A stretch of DNA of 64,000 bases from Desulfotruncus arcticus DSM 17038 (GCF_900113335.1 NZ_FOOX01000009.1:1-64000); one strand, 5' to 3'. Counted from the stretch's first letter, positions 25,564-34,563 are shown. Translations and numbers: made by a program. Notes: generated by a model from the letters alone, not told the origin.

Positions 25564-27996
25564 TTAGCCTCCCTGGTATACCTTGAGTTTATCGCCAAGC
25601 GCGGAAAAATGTTCCAGCCACTCCCGGGCATCAGCATTTTCCTTTGCTTTTTTAGCTTGAACCGGATAAATAGTTTGGAGCAACCCATAATAAACGTTTT
25701 GCATTTTCCAAAGGTCCACTTCAAAGGGCAGGGAGCGGGCCAGTCCGGTTATCAGGTCCAGATTTTTCAGCAAATTCAAGTCCATGGGGTTTTTGAGCCA
25801 GTGTGCAGCCAATCGCTCCATTGTTTTCGCCAGGATATAGCTTAACCCGTCGTTATCAAGGCTAATTTCCAGTTCTTTTGCTTCCTTCAACAGGCCGGTG
25901 ATATATTCTAAGTCAGGGGTTTCATTAATAAAGGATCGCCGCAGGCTGTTATTTAAGTGAAAATCAGCGGCGCAAATCAACGCATGAGGCAGCGGGGTAC
26001 CCATATCTTTTAAAAACCGCATTAGAAAGGCATGGTGCTCGTAGATTTTTCGGTAATCCGCCTCAACTTCATCCAGCGTTGAATTCAGAATTATATCAAG
26101 TATATTGCGCTGCTGATCCTTAAATATTTCCTTAAGTGAATAAATAACCCCATCTTCAAAATAAAAATCAAGCAACCGGATTACCTCTGGTAAATCTGCC
26201 CGGTTAAACGCCGCTGTTGTTTCTTGTTTTAGCTCCCGGTAAAGGTTCTCGTTGGCTAAAGCACCAACACCACAAATTACGTTATGATAGCCGAAATACA
26301 CTACTCCATAACAAACCGTAGCTGATTCCCTGGTAATTTGGGAAGTAATCCTCGCCCGGCCCACTTCTAATTTTGCTTCACCTGTTATAGCCGCTTGTTT
26401 TTCCAGCTGATCTATGTTATAGCAAAAAATTTGAGTTTGCTTGCCATACTTTGCAAACAAGGAACTTATTGCATAATGGGCGCCAACTTTAGGTAGGTCC
26501 ACCATTGAAGGTTTGATGTATTTTTTGTATATGTCTGATCCGTTGCCCAGTTCGCTCCGGTTGCTTTTGGCCTGGGATAATATTTCAAGAAAATCTTTCT
26601 CCAACCCGGCGCCGAATAATTCTTCTGCAAGTTGAATTACCCGTCTTGCGTATTGCAATATTTGAATTGTTTCAATTCCTGAAATATCGTCAAAAAACCA
26701 ACCGCAGCTGGTGAACATCAGCATAGCGTTCCTTTGCATTTCCATTAATTTAAGAACGGCTATTTGTTCACTTTCGTTGAGCCGGTGCGCAGCGTGATTA
26801 TTGAAAAACTGGTCTATGTTTTGGGGTGAACGGTTTAAAATGACTTTGATATATTCGTTGCGCGCAGTCCATGGGTCTTTAAGATAGCGGCGGGCGTCCT
26901 TTTCATAAAGTGGAGTCAGGTTATTGCGCAGCCAGTTCAGAGAATGGCGCAAAGGTGCGCGCCAGGCCTGATTCCAACCGGGCTTTAAACCTGAATGGCA
27001 GCCGCAATTGTTTTGCCAGCGTTCCACCCCGTGGGCACAGCTCCAGGCGGTTAGCTCTTTGATTTCAACCCCATGGGTTGGGGGGTGTAAATCAAGGTAC
27101 TCACCATAATTGGTAATCCGGGCTATTTTATGTGTTTCGATATAATCAAGAGCGTAAGCCAGCGCCATTTCCCCGTGACGGTGGTGGTGGCCGTATGTTT
27201 CCCCGTCGGTGGCAATATGCACAAGCTGGGGGCGCTCCTTTGATTCGTTAAAACCGCCCGCCAGCCGGTGGGCAAACAACTCGCCGTTGGTGAGCAGGTT
27301 TTCAAAGGCAACAGCCTGAGATATGGGCCCGTTGTAAAAAAATATGTTAATATGCCTGTTTGAGCCGGGCAGGTTCAAACGGTAGGGCATAGTTGAGTCG
27401 ATACCTTCAGCGCCTACTTCAATCCAGCCTTCGGTGCCCAATTTGCGAAACCGTCCGGCCTGATACTGGCTGAGGATAGTGAAGCGAATGCCCAGTTCTG
27501 CCATTATATCCAGAGTTTCCAGGTCTACGGCTGTTTCCGGCAGCCACATCCCTTCGGGAGAACGGCCAAATCTTGCTTCAAAATCGCGAATGCCCCAGAC
27601 TACCTGGGTGTATTTATCCCGGTGGTTGGCCAGTGGCATGATCATGTGGTTGTAAGCCTGGGCCATGGCGGAGCCATGGCCGGAAAAATGCTTAATACTT
27701 GCCTGATCGGCTTGGATGATCGCCTCATAAACTTCCGGCTCATTGGATTCCATCCAGTCAAGCAGGGTCGGGCCGAAATTGAAACTGATGCGTGAATAGT
27801 TGTTAAAGATTTTTTTAATCCAGCCCTTTCCGTTTAAAATCCTCGCCGCGGCATTTGGCGCATAGCATTCAAAGCTGATTTTTTCGTTCCAGTCATGATA
27901 AGGATAGGCCGGATCTTGTACCTCTATGGCTTCAAGCCAGGGGTTTTCCCGCGGTGGCTGATAAAAATGGCCGTGAATACAGATGAATTTTTCCAT
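25564..27996 (-). CDS. GH57 family glycoside hydrolase with DUF3536
   Basis: 810 residues. The N-terminal GH57 catalytic barrel opens with CIHGHFYQPPRENPWLEAIE. Further motifs are GHGSAMAQAYNHMIMPLA, GMWLPETAVD (with the catalytic-region Glu/Asp) and HIATDGETYGHHHRHGEMALA. The C-terminal half is the helical DUF3536 region. GH57 enzymes act on alpha-glucans (amylase, glucanotransferase or branching activity), and the precise reaction is not settled for this subgroup. No signal peptide is seen, so an intracellular storage glucan is the likely substrate. The start lies 2 bp after the malQ stop with AAGGAGGAATAACT, so the two are translationally coupled. The orphan B12 riboswitch points into its 3' end from the other strand. 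Confidence 0.9.
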   Translation of the reverse strand: MEKFICIHGHFYQPPRENPWLEAIEVQDPAYPYHDWNEKISFECYAPNAAARILNGKGWIKKIFNNYSRISFNFGPTLLDWMESNEPEVYEAIIQADQASIKHFSGHGSAMAQAYNHMIMPLANHRDKYTQVVWGIRDFEARFGRSPEGMWLPETAVDLETLDIMAELGIRFTILSQYQAGRFRKLGTEGWIEVGAEGIDSTMPYRLNLPGSNRHINIFFYNGPISQAVAFENLLTNGELFAHRLAGGFNESKERPQLVHIATDGETYGHHHRHGEMALAYALDYIETHKIARITNYGEYLDLHPPTHGVEIKELTAWSCAHGVERWQNNCGCHSGLKPGWNQAWRAPLRHSLNWLRNNLTPLYEKDARRYLKDPWTARNEYIKVILNRSPQNIDQFFNNHAAHRLNESEQIAVLKLMEMQRNAMLMFTSCGWFFDDISGIETIQILQYARRVIQLAEELFGAGLEKDFLEILSQAKSNRSELGNGSDIYKKYIKPSMVDLPKVGAHYAISSLFAKYGKQTQIFCYNIDQLEKQAAITGEAKLEVGRARITSQITRESATVCYGVVYFGYHNVICGVGALANENLYRELKQETTAAFNRADLPEVIRLLDFYFEDGVIYSLKEIFKDQQRNILDIILNSTLDEVEADYRKIYEHHAFLMRFLKDMGTPLPHALICAADFHLNNSLRRSFINETPDLEYITGLLKEAKELEISLDNDGLSYILAKTMERLAAHWLKNPMDLNLLKNLDLITGLARSLPFEVDLWKMQNVYYGLLQTIYPVQAKKAKENADAREWLEHFSALGDKLKVYQGG

Positions 27997-27998
27997 AG

Positions 27999-30080
27999 TT
28001 ATTCCTCCTTGTAACGGAACAGGGCGGTGGGTTTAATTCCTTTTCTCAGGTTATTTACTTTTAAAAGCATTCTTTTAACCCTTGGCGAAACAGTGAACTC
28101 CTCAACACTTTTGCGGAATTTACGGCGCCAGTTTGGATATCCGCCGGTTGTCCCGGGAACATTTTGCGGTGATTTTTCCAGCCATAAATCCTCCAGATTG
28201 ACTAACATTATTTTCGCCGGTCCGGAGGACAAATAATTCAGGCAGCAGGTTAAAGCACCTTTGATGTTTTTTCTTCTGGCCCCAATTTGTTTCCGGTTGT
28301 GAAAATATCTGATCAGGGCAGTGCGATCTGCTGCTTTACTGCCGCGCCAAAAAGCTGCAAAAGGCTGCATGTCATGTGTATTCAGGCAGGCCAGCGAGCC
28401 GGCGGGCGCCTGGTTTGGTTTTAATTGCCTGCCTGAACGCTTTAGTTCAAACGGCAAAACGAACATGCGTAAAATTTTTTTCTTTTTCATATCTTTCCTA
28501 ACGGTGTCCGGGACTAAACCCAGATCTTCGCCCACCAGGACGGTTTTTTGCCTGTTCGATTCCAGTGTTAAAATAGCATAAAATTCTTTAGCATTGTAGC
28601 CTACATAAACACCGTTTTTCGCTGTTTGGCCGGCGGGGATCCAAAATAAGCGGTGAAACCCCATTACATGATCAATCCGCAGAATATGGGCCTGTTTCAT
28701 GTGATGGCGCAATACGTCAATAAAATAGTCATAATGCTGCTGCCGGATTTGTTCCGGGTGCAAGGGAGGAAAATCCCAGTTTTGTCCCCCTGAATTAAGC
28801 AGGTCGGGTGGAGCTCCGCAGCTGGCATTAAGCACAAAAAGATTTTGCCTGCTCCAGACATCATAACCCGCCGGGTGAACTCCCAGGGGCAGGTCCAGGT
28901 ACAGTCCGGGCCATTCTTTATTGGCTTGCGCGGCTGCCGATTGCAGTTGGTTATGGGCCAGCCACTGAACGTAAAGGTGATATCGTTCTGCTTTGGGGTC
29001 ACAGTCTTCTTCCCGGAGCTTCCCGCTGCGCATACTGTCCGGCCACTGCTGCCACGGGGCGTTCCTTTTTTCCATGGCTGCCCGGAATCTGGCGTAACGT
29101 TTTACTTCGGGATTAGCCTCAGTCCACCGGCATAGTTCGTCATGCCGGGAGGAGTCCGAATTCGCAAGGCATTCGGATAATAGCTCCAGCAGGTTTCGTT
29201 TAAGACTCATAATGTGCCGGTAATCCACCAAGCGGCTGGCGCGCAGCTCCGCCAGCCGCTTGTTAAAAGCCCGGGAATTAAGCAAATCTAGCGCTGAGGG
29301 ACAATGTTTTAATTCAGCCACCCGGTTTATGTTCAGGTAAAACTCATTCCAAAATAACCGGCTGGCCGGCGAGTACGGGCTTGGTTCAAAAGGCTCATTT
29401 AAAAAAGAGGCCAATAGGGGGAGGGTCCCAACAAAGCTGCCGCCAAGGTCACCTGTCCACTTCAGTATATTTTCAAGGTCCCCAAAATCACCGGCGCCCC
29501 AATTATCCTCCGAGCGAAGCGCGTATAGTGGCATGAATGTTCCCCAGCTGCGCTTGGCTTTCATTTCTAATGGAAAATATGCTTTAGGCGGCGTCACTAT
29601 GAGCAATAATTGATGTGTGCTGTGGGGGAGATTTAAAGTGCAGCGGTGATAGCCTGCGGGCAGTGCTTTGGGTATGGGTATGAATCTGGTAATATAATTT
29701 ACACCGTCCACTTTTGTTGCCTGCGCGGCAAATTGATCCAGGCCACAGTTCCACCGGTGCAGTTCGCCGTTTTCCAAATGACAAGCCAATTCCACGCAAC
29801 CGGCAGTTCCGGCCGGCAAGCGCAGCTCAATGAAGCCCGGGGACCCTTGACAGACAGCCACTACAGGCTCGCAGCAGCGCCGCCATAGCTCTTGCTTTCT
29901 ATGGTGCAGCGCCTCTTTTAGGTCATGGGGGCTTTCTATTTTAACCCCCAGTGCGTGCAATATCGCCAGCAGGTTATGTGGCTCGGTTTCCCGGCAAGCG
30001 CCCCCTGCAGCGGTGTATTTTGTTTTTATGTTATATAGTGATGCCAGCTGTTGCAGGCTATAATATTGTTGATAATCCAT
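27999..30080 (-). CDS. malQ: 4-alpha-glucanotransferase (amylomaltase), GH77
   Basis: Disproportionating enzyme that transfers maltooligosaccharide units between alpha-1,4-glucans, 693 residues from the ATG at 30080. That start has AAAGAGG upstream; a TTG nine bases earlier lacks proper spacing. An N-terminal extension of about 175 residues resembles a beta-sandwich of long MalQ proteins. The catalytic barrel contains RSWGTFMPLYALRS, ILRIDHVMGFHRLFWIPAG (nucleophile Asp), VGEDLGLVP (acid/base Glu) and NTHDMQPF (transition-state Asp). It forms a two-gene operon with the GH57 enzyme, which suggests turnover or remodelling of glycogen inside the cell. Confidence 0.93.
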   Translation of the reverse strand: MDYQQYYSLQQLASLYNIKTKYTAAGGACRETEPHNLLAILHALGVKIESPHDLKEALHHRKQELWRRCCEPVVAVCQGSPGFIELRLPAGTAGCVELACHLENGELHRWNCGLDQFAAQATKVDGVNYITRFIPIPKALPAGYHRCTLNLPHSTHQLLLIVTPPKAYFPLEMKAKRSWGTFMPLYALRSEDNWGAGDFGDLENILKWTGDLGGSFVGTLPLLASFLNEPFEPSPYSPASRLFWNEFYLNINRVAELKHCPSALDLLNSRAFNKRLAELRASRLVDYRHIMSLKRNLLELLSECLANSDSSRHDELCRWTEANPEVKRYARFRAAMEKRNAPWQQWPDSMRSGKLREEDCDPKAERYHLYVQWLAHNQLQSAAAQANKEWPGLYLDLPLGVHPAGYDVWSRQNLFVLNASCGAPPDLLNSGGQNWDFPPLHPEQIRQQHYDYFIDVLRHHMKQAHILRIDHVMGFHRLFWIPAGQTAKNGVYVGYNAKEFYAILTLESNRQKTVLVGEDLGLVPDTVRKDMKKKKILRMFVLPFELKRSGRQLKPNQAPAGSLACLNTHDMQPFAAFWRGSKAADRTALIRYFHNRKQIGARRKNIKGALTCCLNYLSSGPAKIMLVNLEDLWLEKSPQNVPGTTGGYPNWRRKFRKSVEEFTVSPRVKRMLLKVNNLRKGIKPTALFRYKEE

Positions 30081-30468
30081 TTTTATCAACCTCTTTTAAC
30101 TGTTTCGGGTGTCACACGGATTGTTGCTATTCAGGTATTCAGAGTTCAGTAGTCAGAATTCATAATACTTCGAAACGATAAACTGTTTTATCATTCTGAC
30201 TCCTTTATTACACGGATTATTATATGTGAGGCCGCGGGTTTTTAAGCAAATACTAATGCTGGGAACGACTGATGGATTAATTTTATCTGAATAAGCTGCT
30301 GTTTCATAGCTAAAGTTTCGTGGGGACGGTTGGCCCTGGCCGTCACACAACAACAAGGTGCCAGGTAATATAATTTTTAATTTTAACATAAACTGACAAA
30401 AACAGTGTAACGTTGAACTGTACAGTATTGTTGTTGTGGGTTATAATAATACTGGTGGGGTGATGTAA
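30081..30468. other. Divergent intergenic region between malQ and the MerR gene
   Basis: It holds TATAAT on the minus strand near 30219-30224 (candidate -10 for malQ), a small hairpin GACGG/CCGTC at 30325-30344, the perfect palindrome ACTGTACAGT at 30417-30426 (possible operator), and TATAAT at 30442-30447 before the MerR gene. The stretch around 30130-30165 has AGTCAGAATTC-like words that recur near 54720-54830. I see no additional gene. Confidence 0.4.
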
Positions 30469-30930
30469 ATTGGGGAGTTAAATAAATATAGGATTGGCGA
30501 AATTGCCCGGCTGGCAGGGGTCAGTAAACGGACGATAGACTATTACACCAACCTTGGTTTGCTTGAACCGGTTCGGTCTGAGAGTAATTACAGGTTTTAT
30601 ACAGATAAATCGCTGCTGCAGCTTAAGATTATTGAAGTATTAAAAACAAACAGATTAACCCTGGAAGAAATAAAGTTGCATTTAAGCCAGCTCAATGAAG
30701 AACCATCACTTTCTCATGATAGTGGCAATGGTAATTGCTCAGTAACTATTGACCTTCTAAAGAAGCAGTTTAAGCAAATTGAATCCCAGTTAGCTCAGCT
30801 GCAGCCGGCTGCGGCCGCAAGTCTTGACGCCAATCAAGCGGTGCAGATAAGAAATAAAATTATGGTGCAGGGTATTACGCTGGTTCAATCTCTGCTGGTT
30901 TATCTTAACGAAGTAACATCAAGTCTGTAA
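30469..30930 (+). CDS. MerR-family transcriptional regulator
   Basis: Regulator with an N-terminal winged helix-turn-helix, YRIGEIARLAGVSKRTIDYYTNLGLLEP, and a C-terminal coiled coil, 153 residues. Reading back in frame, a stop at 30466-30468 leaves no ATG, GTG or TTG before the DNA-binding domain. The only codon that keeps the domain is ATT at 30469, with GGTGGGGTGAT upstream at normal spacing. The first standard start, TTG at 30559, would delete most of the DNA-binding region. No Cys or other metal-site pattern is obvious in the C-terminal half, so a metal ligand is not indicated. It lies 35 bp before htpX and may regulate it. Confidence 0.85.
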   Translation: MGELNKYRIGEIARLAGVSKRTIDYYTNLGLLEPVRSESNYRFYTDKSLLQLKIIEVLKTNRLTLEEIKLHLSQLNEEPSLSHDSGNGNCSVTIDLLKKQFKQIESQLAQLQPAAAASLDANQAVQIRNKIMVQGITLVQSLLVYLNEVTSSL

Positions 30931-30965
30931 TCCAATAGTTTATAGAAAGGGAGGTTGGTCAAAAG

Positions 30966-31811
30966 ATGAATACATTAAAAGTATGGCTGTTGATGGGCGG
31001 TTTATCTGTTTTGCTGGTGTTGATGGGGAACGCGCTGTTCGGACAGTCGGGCGCAGTGATGTTTTTCTTTATTGCCATGGCGCTAAACTTCTTCAGTTAC
31101 TTTTACAGTGATAAAATTGCCATTAAAATGACTCGCTCTTACCCGGTATCCGAGGCTGAGGCTCCCGACCTTTATGCCATAGTCGGAAGATTATCAAATC
31201 GGGCCGGAATTCCTATGCCCAAATTATTTGTAACTCCGTCGGATCAGCCCAATGCTTTTGCTACCGGACGTAACCCGGCCCATTCCGCTGTGGCTGTCAC
31301 TGAAGGGATTATGCGTCTGTTGAACCGTTCCGAAGTTGAGGGTGTGCTGGCGCATGAACTGGCCCACATCAAGAATAGGGATGTGCTTATCGGAACGGTT
31401 GCGGCTACCATTGCCGGTGCCATATCCATGATGGCCAGCGCTTTTCAATGGGCGGCTATATTCGGGATGGGCAGGGGAGATGACGATGAGGGCGGCGCCG
31501 GACTCATAGGTGGTCTGGCGATGGCTATCATAGCTCCAATTGCCGCTATGATTATCCAGATGGCCATTTCCCGTTCCAGGGAATACTCGGCGGACGCCAC
31601 CGGCGCGCGTCTGGCCGGGTCCCCGGACGGATTGGCCAACGCACTGTTGAAACTGGAATCGGCTGCTCACCGCATTCCCATGCAGGTAAATCCTGCTGCG
31701 TCCCACCTTTTCATTGTCAACCCGCTGTCAGGCGCGTCTCTGGCTAAACTGTTCAGTACTCACCCGCCTATTCAGGAAAGGGTCAACAAACTGCGCAGTA
31801 TAAAATTTTAG
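30966..31811 (+). CDS. htpX: Membrane zinc protease HtpX
   Basis: M48 family metalloprotease in the cytoplasmic membrane that degrades damaged membrane proteins, 281 residues. Two N-terminal transmembrane segments (about 5-25 and 28-48) are followed by the zinc motif [10 protein letters not shown], two further hydrophobic segments (about 140-165 and 178-200) and the third zinc ligand region [13 protein letters not shown]. It ends with [14 protein letters not shown], which is typical. AAAGGGAGG precedes the ATG. A MerR-type regulator is directly upstream, and a strong terminator follows. Confidence 0.95.
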   Translation: MNTLKVWLLMGGLSVLLVLMGNALFGQSGAVMFFFIAMALNFFSYFYSDKIAIKMTRSYPVSEAEAPDLYAIVGRLSNRAGIPMPKLFVTPSDQPNAFATGRNPAHSAVAVTEGIMRLLNRSEVEGVLAHELAHIKNRDVLIGTVAATIAGAISMMASAFQWAAIFGMGRGDDDEGGAGLIGGLAMAIIAPIAAMIIQMAISRSREYSADATGARLAGSPDGLANALLKLESAAHRIPMQVNPAASHLFIVNPLSGASLAKLFSTHPPIQERVNKLRSIKF

Positions 31812-31834
31812 GCGTGAAAACTTGGATGTTTTGT

Positions 31835-31880
31835 AAAAAAAGAGACTGTTTACGGCGTAAAGCCGACAGTCTCTTTTTTT
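31835..31880. terminator. Bidirectional terminator between htpX and the sulfite-reductase-like gene
   Basis: AAAAAAAGAGACTGT (31835-31849) pairs with ACAGTCTCTTTTTTT (31866-31880), with an inner GGC/GCC pair in the loop. Poly-A and poly-T on both sides serve both convergent genes. Confidence 0.9.
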
Positions 31881-32533
31881 TACAGCAGGGCTTTTTTAAT
31901 CTCTTCGATGCCGGTGCGGTCCACAAACCGGGCTGTTCTCTCTCTGTTCTTAGCGTTGGCCCTGTAATAATCAAAGAATTTGTGGGCGAGAGCGATAACT
32001 TCCTCACTGGTGAGGTTTTCCGCTAATACATCACCAATTCTGGGCCTTCCGCCAGAGTTGCCGCCGATAACCACCGTCCAGCCGGATTTTTTTCCGAAAA
32101 CCCCAAAGTCTCGTACATATCCTTCTGAACAGTTCATGGGGCAACCGGACACGCTGATTTTAGTTTTGGCGGGCGTTTCCATGTTGACAAATAATTTTTC
32201 CAGCTCTCCGGCCAGGGCAAGCGAGTCCTGAATTCCATATTTGCACAAAGTAGTGCCGGGGCAAGCCTGAACATAATGAACGCATAGACCCACTGCCGGG
32301 CCGACATCTATGCCCAGGTCCCGCCAGACTTCCTCGACAGACTCCGGTTCCAGTCCCACCAGGGCCAGCCGTTGGCCTGAGGTGATTTTAATCACCGGTA
32401 TGTTATGCTTACGGGCTACGCGGGCGACATTTTCCAGAATATCAGGTGTTACCAGGCCCATGGGTGACCTGGGTACTATGGCGTAAGTCTTTTTATCTCT
32501 TTGGATAAAAGCTCCCCTGGGTGCGTCATTCAT
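31880..32533 (-). CDS. Small siroheme/[4Fe-4S] sulfite or nitrite reductase-like protein
   Basis: 217 residues from the ATG at 32533, which has AGGAGG upstream. The cysteine pattern ACPGTTLC and SGCPMNC (C-x5-C and C-x3-C) is the siroheme-[4Fe-4S] signature of sulfite and nitrite reductases. It is preceded by the ferredoxin-like half domain (SPMGLVTPDILENVARVA, ITSGQRLAL). The length fits the small single-domain sulfite reductases known from Desulfovibrio and other sulfate reducers, which are about half the normal repeat size. Electron donor and physiological substrate are not evident. It is a single gene with a repeat element in its upstream region. Confidence 0.88.
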   Translation of the reverse strand: MNDAPRGAFIQRDKKTYAIVPRSPMGLVTPDILENVARVARKHNIPVIKITSGQRLALVGLEPESVEEVWRDLGIDVGPAVGLCVHYVQACPGTTLCKYGIQDSLALAGELEKLFVNMETPAKTKISVSGCPMNCSEGYVRDFGVFGKKSGWTVVIGGNSGGRPRIGDVLAENLTSEEVIALAHKFFDYYRANAKNRERTARFVDRTGIEEIKKALL

Positions 32534-32624
32534 TATTACTTCCTCCTGACAATATAAAGGTTTTAATTTCAATTAATAACTATCTGTGTTATATTCCATA
32601 TCAGGAGCGGTTTTTCCTTGTATA

Positions 32625-32747
32625 ATAAAGAAGACTTGGTTCAGTTGGGGTTTTGACCCCAACTGAACCTTAGTCGCACTTATTTCGAGCTTACAGCCTG
32701 TTAATCCCCGACCGAAGAGGGCGGGGTCTTACAGGCTGTGTGAAGAT
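32625..32747 (-). repeat. Two-hairpin repeat, copy B
   Basis: Read on the minus strand: hairpin 2 of type Y (ACAGCCTGTAAGACCCCGCC/GGTCGGGGATTAACAGGCTGT), the invariant linker, hairpin 1, then AAGTCTTCTTTAT. In hairpin 1 both arms carry the same change (GGTTCAGTTGGGGT/ACCCCAACTGAACC), a compensatory pair relative to copies A, C and D. It lies in a divergent intergenic region. Confidence 0.9.
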
Positions 32748-32767
32748 AAAAAGTAATGGGTGATGAT

Positions 32768-34186
32768 ATGAGCAAAATGGGAACAGTTTATACAGGGAAT
32801 AATATTAGCCCTGTCGCGTTCTTTGAACGATTGTCCAAATTTATAGCCGTGCTGCGCAGTTTGGGTCTGAACACTGGAACCTCGGAACTGAGCGATGCCA
32901 TCAGAGCGCTGGCAGCAGTGGATGTTTTGGACCGGAAACAGTTTCGCTTGGCGCTGAGGGCCACACTGGTAAAAAAGCAGCGAGACGCCAGGGTGTTTGA
33001 TCTCGCTTTTGACAGGTTTTTCGCACCTGACGAAGTTAAGGAGCAGTGGCGCCGGCAGGAGGCGGAAGAGGCTGTGGAATTGGAACAGTTAATGCAAAGT
33101 TCAGAAGAAGAGATTATGGCTGGTGTTTCACGCAGCGGAGGAGAATGGGCCGGGGGGGCTGCCGAGCAGATTAAGCTTACCGAACAACAGTTGGAAACCT
33201 ATACCCGCTTGCCGGAAAATGAGCGCAATAGAATCCGCAGTTTATTGGAAAGTTACCGGGGGAACCCAGTAAACGACCCTTCCAACTTAATTGCCCAGGT
33301 AGTGGAGTCATCACTGGATTACTGGCGTTATCATTTAAACAAGAAGGAAGATGAGCAAGGGGAAACCCGGCCGAATTATGATGTTGGTTATTATGGTGAC
33401 CAGGAGGCGGATGAAGTAATCAGGTCGGTGGCCCGGGACCTGGTACGGGAACCAGAGGAGTCACTTTTGGAAAAGGATATGCGGGCAATAGGCGAGCAGG
33501 ATATGCCGGCGGTCACCGTGCTGCTGAAAAAAATGGCCCGCCGCCTTGCCACCGGATTATCACGCCGTTACCGGGGCAGCAGAAAAAAACAGGCCATTGA
33601 TATCAGGCGCACTGTGCGCGGCAGCATCCAATATGGAGGTATCCCATTGTATCTTCGTTACAGAAGCAAGCGGGTGCAAAAACCAAGGCTTGTTTTAGTA
33701 TGTGACGTATCCGCTTCGATGGCCCGTTACGCCCGCTTGATCATTCAGTTTATTTACGGCCTTACCGATGTGGTCAAGGATATTGAAACATTTATATTCT
33801 CCGAAGATCTGGAAAGAATCACGCCACAACTCGCAAGGCGCCTGGGCTTTGCGCAGACAATGTCCGTAGTGATGTCGGAAAGCGGCCAGTGGGGCAAAAC
33901 CACCAATCTTGCGGCTTCCCTGCGTACATTTACGACCAATTACCAGCACCTGCTAACCAGAAACACTTTTTTTATTATCGTGAGCGACACCAAGACTCTG
34001 GAGCCTGAGAACACTGCTTTGTTGCTGGGAGAAATAAAAAAGCGCGTTAAGGATGTTCTGTGGTTGAATACGCTTCCCCACAGAGAGTGGCAGGATGTCC
34101 GTACCGTGGAGCTTTTGGGGCAAACGGTTAGGTTGCTGGAGAGCAACACGTTGTCACAGCTGGAACGCTCGATGAAACGACTGTAA
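32768..34186 (+). CDS. VWA domain protein (CoxE-like)
   Basis: About 472 residues. The N-terminal part (about 1-270) is helical and charged. The C-terminal third is a von Willebrand A domain with the metal-ion site LVCDVSASMARYARL (DxSxS) and a later SDTK stretch. Proteins of this type usually work with a MoxR AAA+ ATPase to insert metals or assemble enzyme complexes. Here no MoxR gene is adjacent. The ATG at 32768 has GGGTGAT close upstream; an in-frame ATG at 32756 is possible. The gene is followed by a good terminator and stands alone. Confidence 0.87.
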   Translation: MSKMGTVYTGNNISPVAFFERLSKFIAVLRSLGLNTGTSELSDAIRALAAVDVLDRKQFRLALRATLVKKQRDARVFDLAFDRFFAPDEVKEQWRRQEAEEAVELEQLMQSSEEEIMAGVSRSGGEWAGGAAEQIKLTEQQLETYTRLPENERNRIRSLLESYRGNPVNDPSNLIAQVVESSLDYWRYHLNKKEDEQGETRPNYDVGYYGDQEADEVIRSVARDLVREPEESLLEKDMRAIGEQDMPAVTVLLKKMARRLATGLSRRYRGSRKKQAIDIRRTVRGSIQYGGIPLYLRYRSKRVQKPRLVLVCDVSASMARYARLIIQFIYGLTDVVKDIETFIFSEDLERITPQLARRLGFAQTMSVVMSESGQWGKTTNLAASLRTFTTNYQHLLTRNTFFIIVSDTKTLEPENTALLLGEIKKRVKDVLWLNTLPHREWQDVRTVELLGQTVRLLESNTLSQLERSMKRL

Positions 34187-34195
34187 AAACAAACC

Positions 34196-34223
34196 AAGCC
34201 CTGCCGATAAGGGCAGGGCTTAT
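34196..34223 (+). terminator. Terminator of the VWA gene
   Basis: AAGCCCTGCC (34196-34205) pairs with GGCAGGGCTT (34212-34221) around a short loop, 10 bp after the stop. Confidence 0.85.
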
Positions 34224-34311
34224 AAACATCAATGAAAGTTTTGACAATTTAAAATATTATAGAACTGTCATCTTTGAGAATACTGTGTCATATAGTTAGT
34301 TTAGGGTTTAA

Positions 34312-34407
34312 TTACGGGTACGAGATTACAAAGCCAAAAGTTATTTTCCACCGGAATTTGATTAACATTAAAAGTGGTGGAAAGGAAAGCAGCAAAAAGG
34401 CAAGCAT
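34312..34407 (-). CDS. Putative 31-aa membrane micro-protein
   Basis: An ATG preceded by a near-perfect AAGGAGGTGATTAT starts a frame of 31 codons (MLAFLLLSFPPLLMLIKFRW then KITFGFVISYP). The first 16 residues are almost all hydrophobic, followed by basic residues, so a single membrane segment is likely. The ribosome site is the main reason for calling it. No family is recognised, and a chance frame is possible. Confidence 0.45.
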   Translation of the reverse strand: MLAFLLLSFPPLLMLIKFRWKITFGFVISYP

Positions 34408-34563
34408 ATAATCACCTCCTTCCATAGACGATGTGGCGCCTACTACATCATATGGCTGAGGTTTTATATGTATTCCTTTATTGCTGTTTTTCCATAAAAA
34501 TTAAGTATCGATTAATCGGTAAAACTACTTATTGAGCCCCTGGCCAGGTGCCGGAGTCTTTTT

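Noticed and set aside
25471-25845. 124-codon frame after the cobalamin riboswitch, as the regulated gene
   Set aside because: It begins inside the terminator hairpin, has no ribosome site, and runs antisense to well-conserved GH57 coding sequence.
34240-34262. TTGACA after the VWA gene as a promoter
   Set aside because: No -10 at suitable spacing and no gene follows on that strand.
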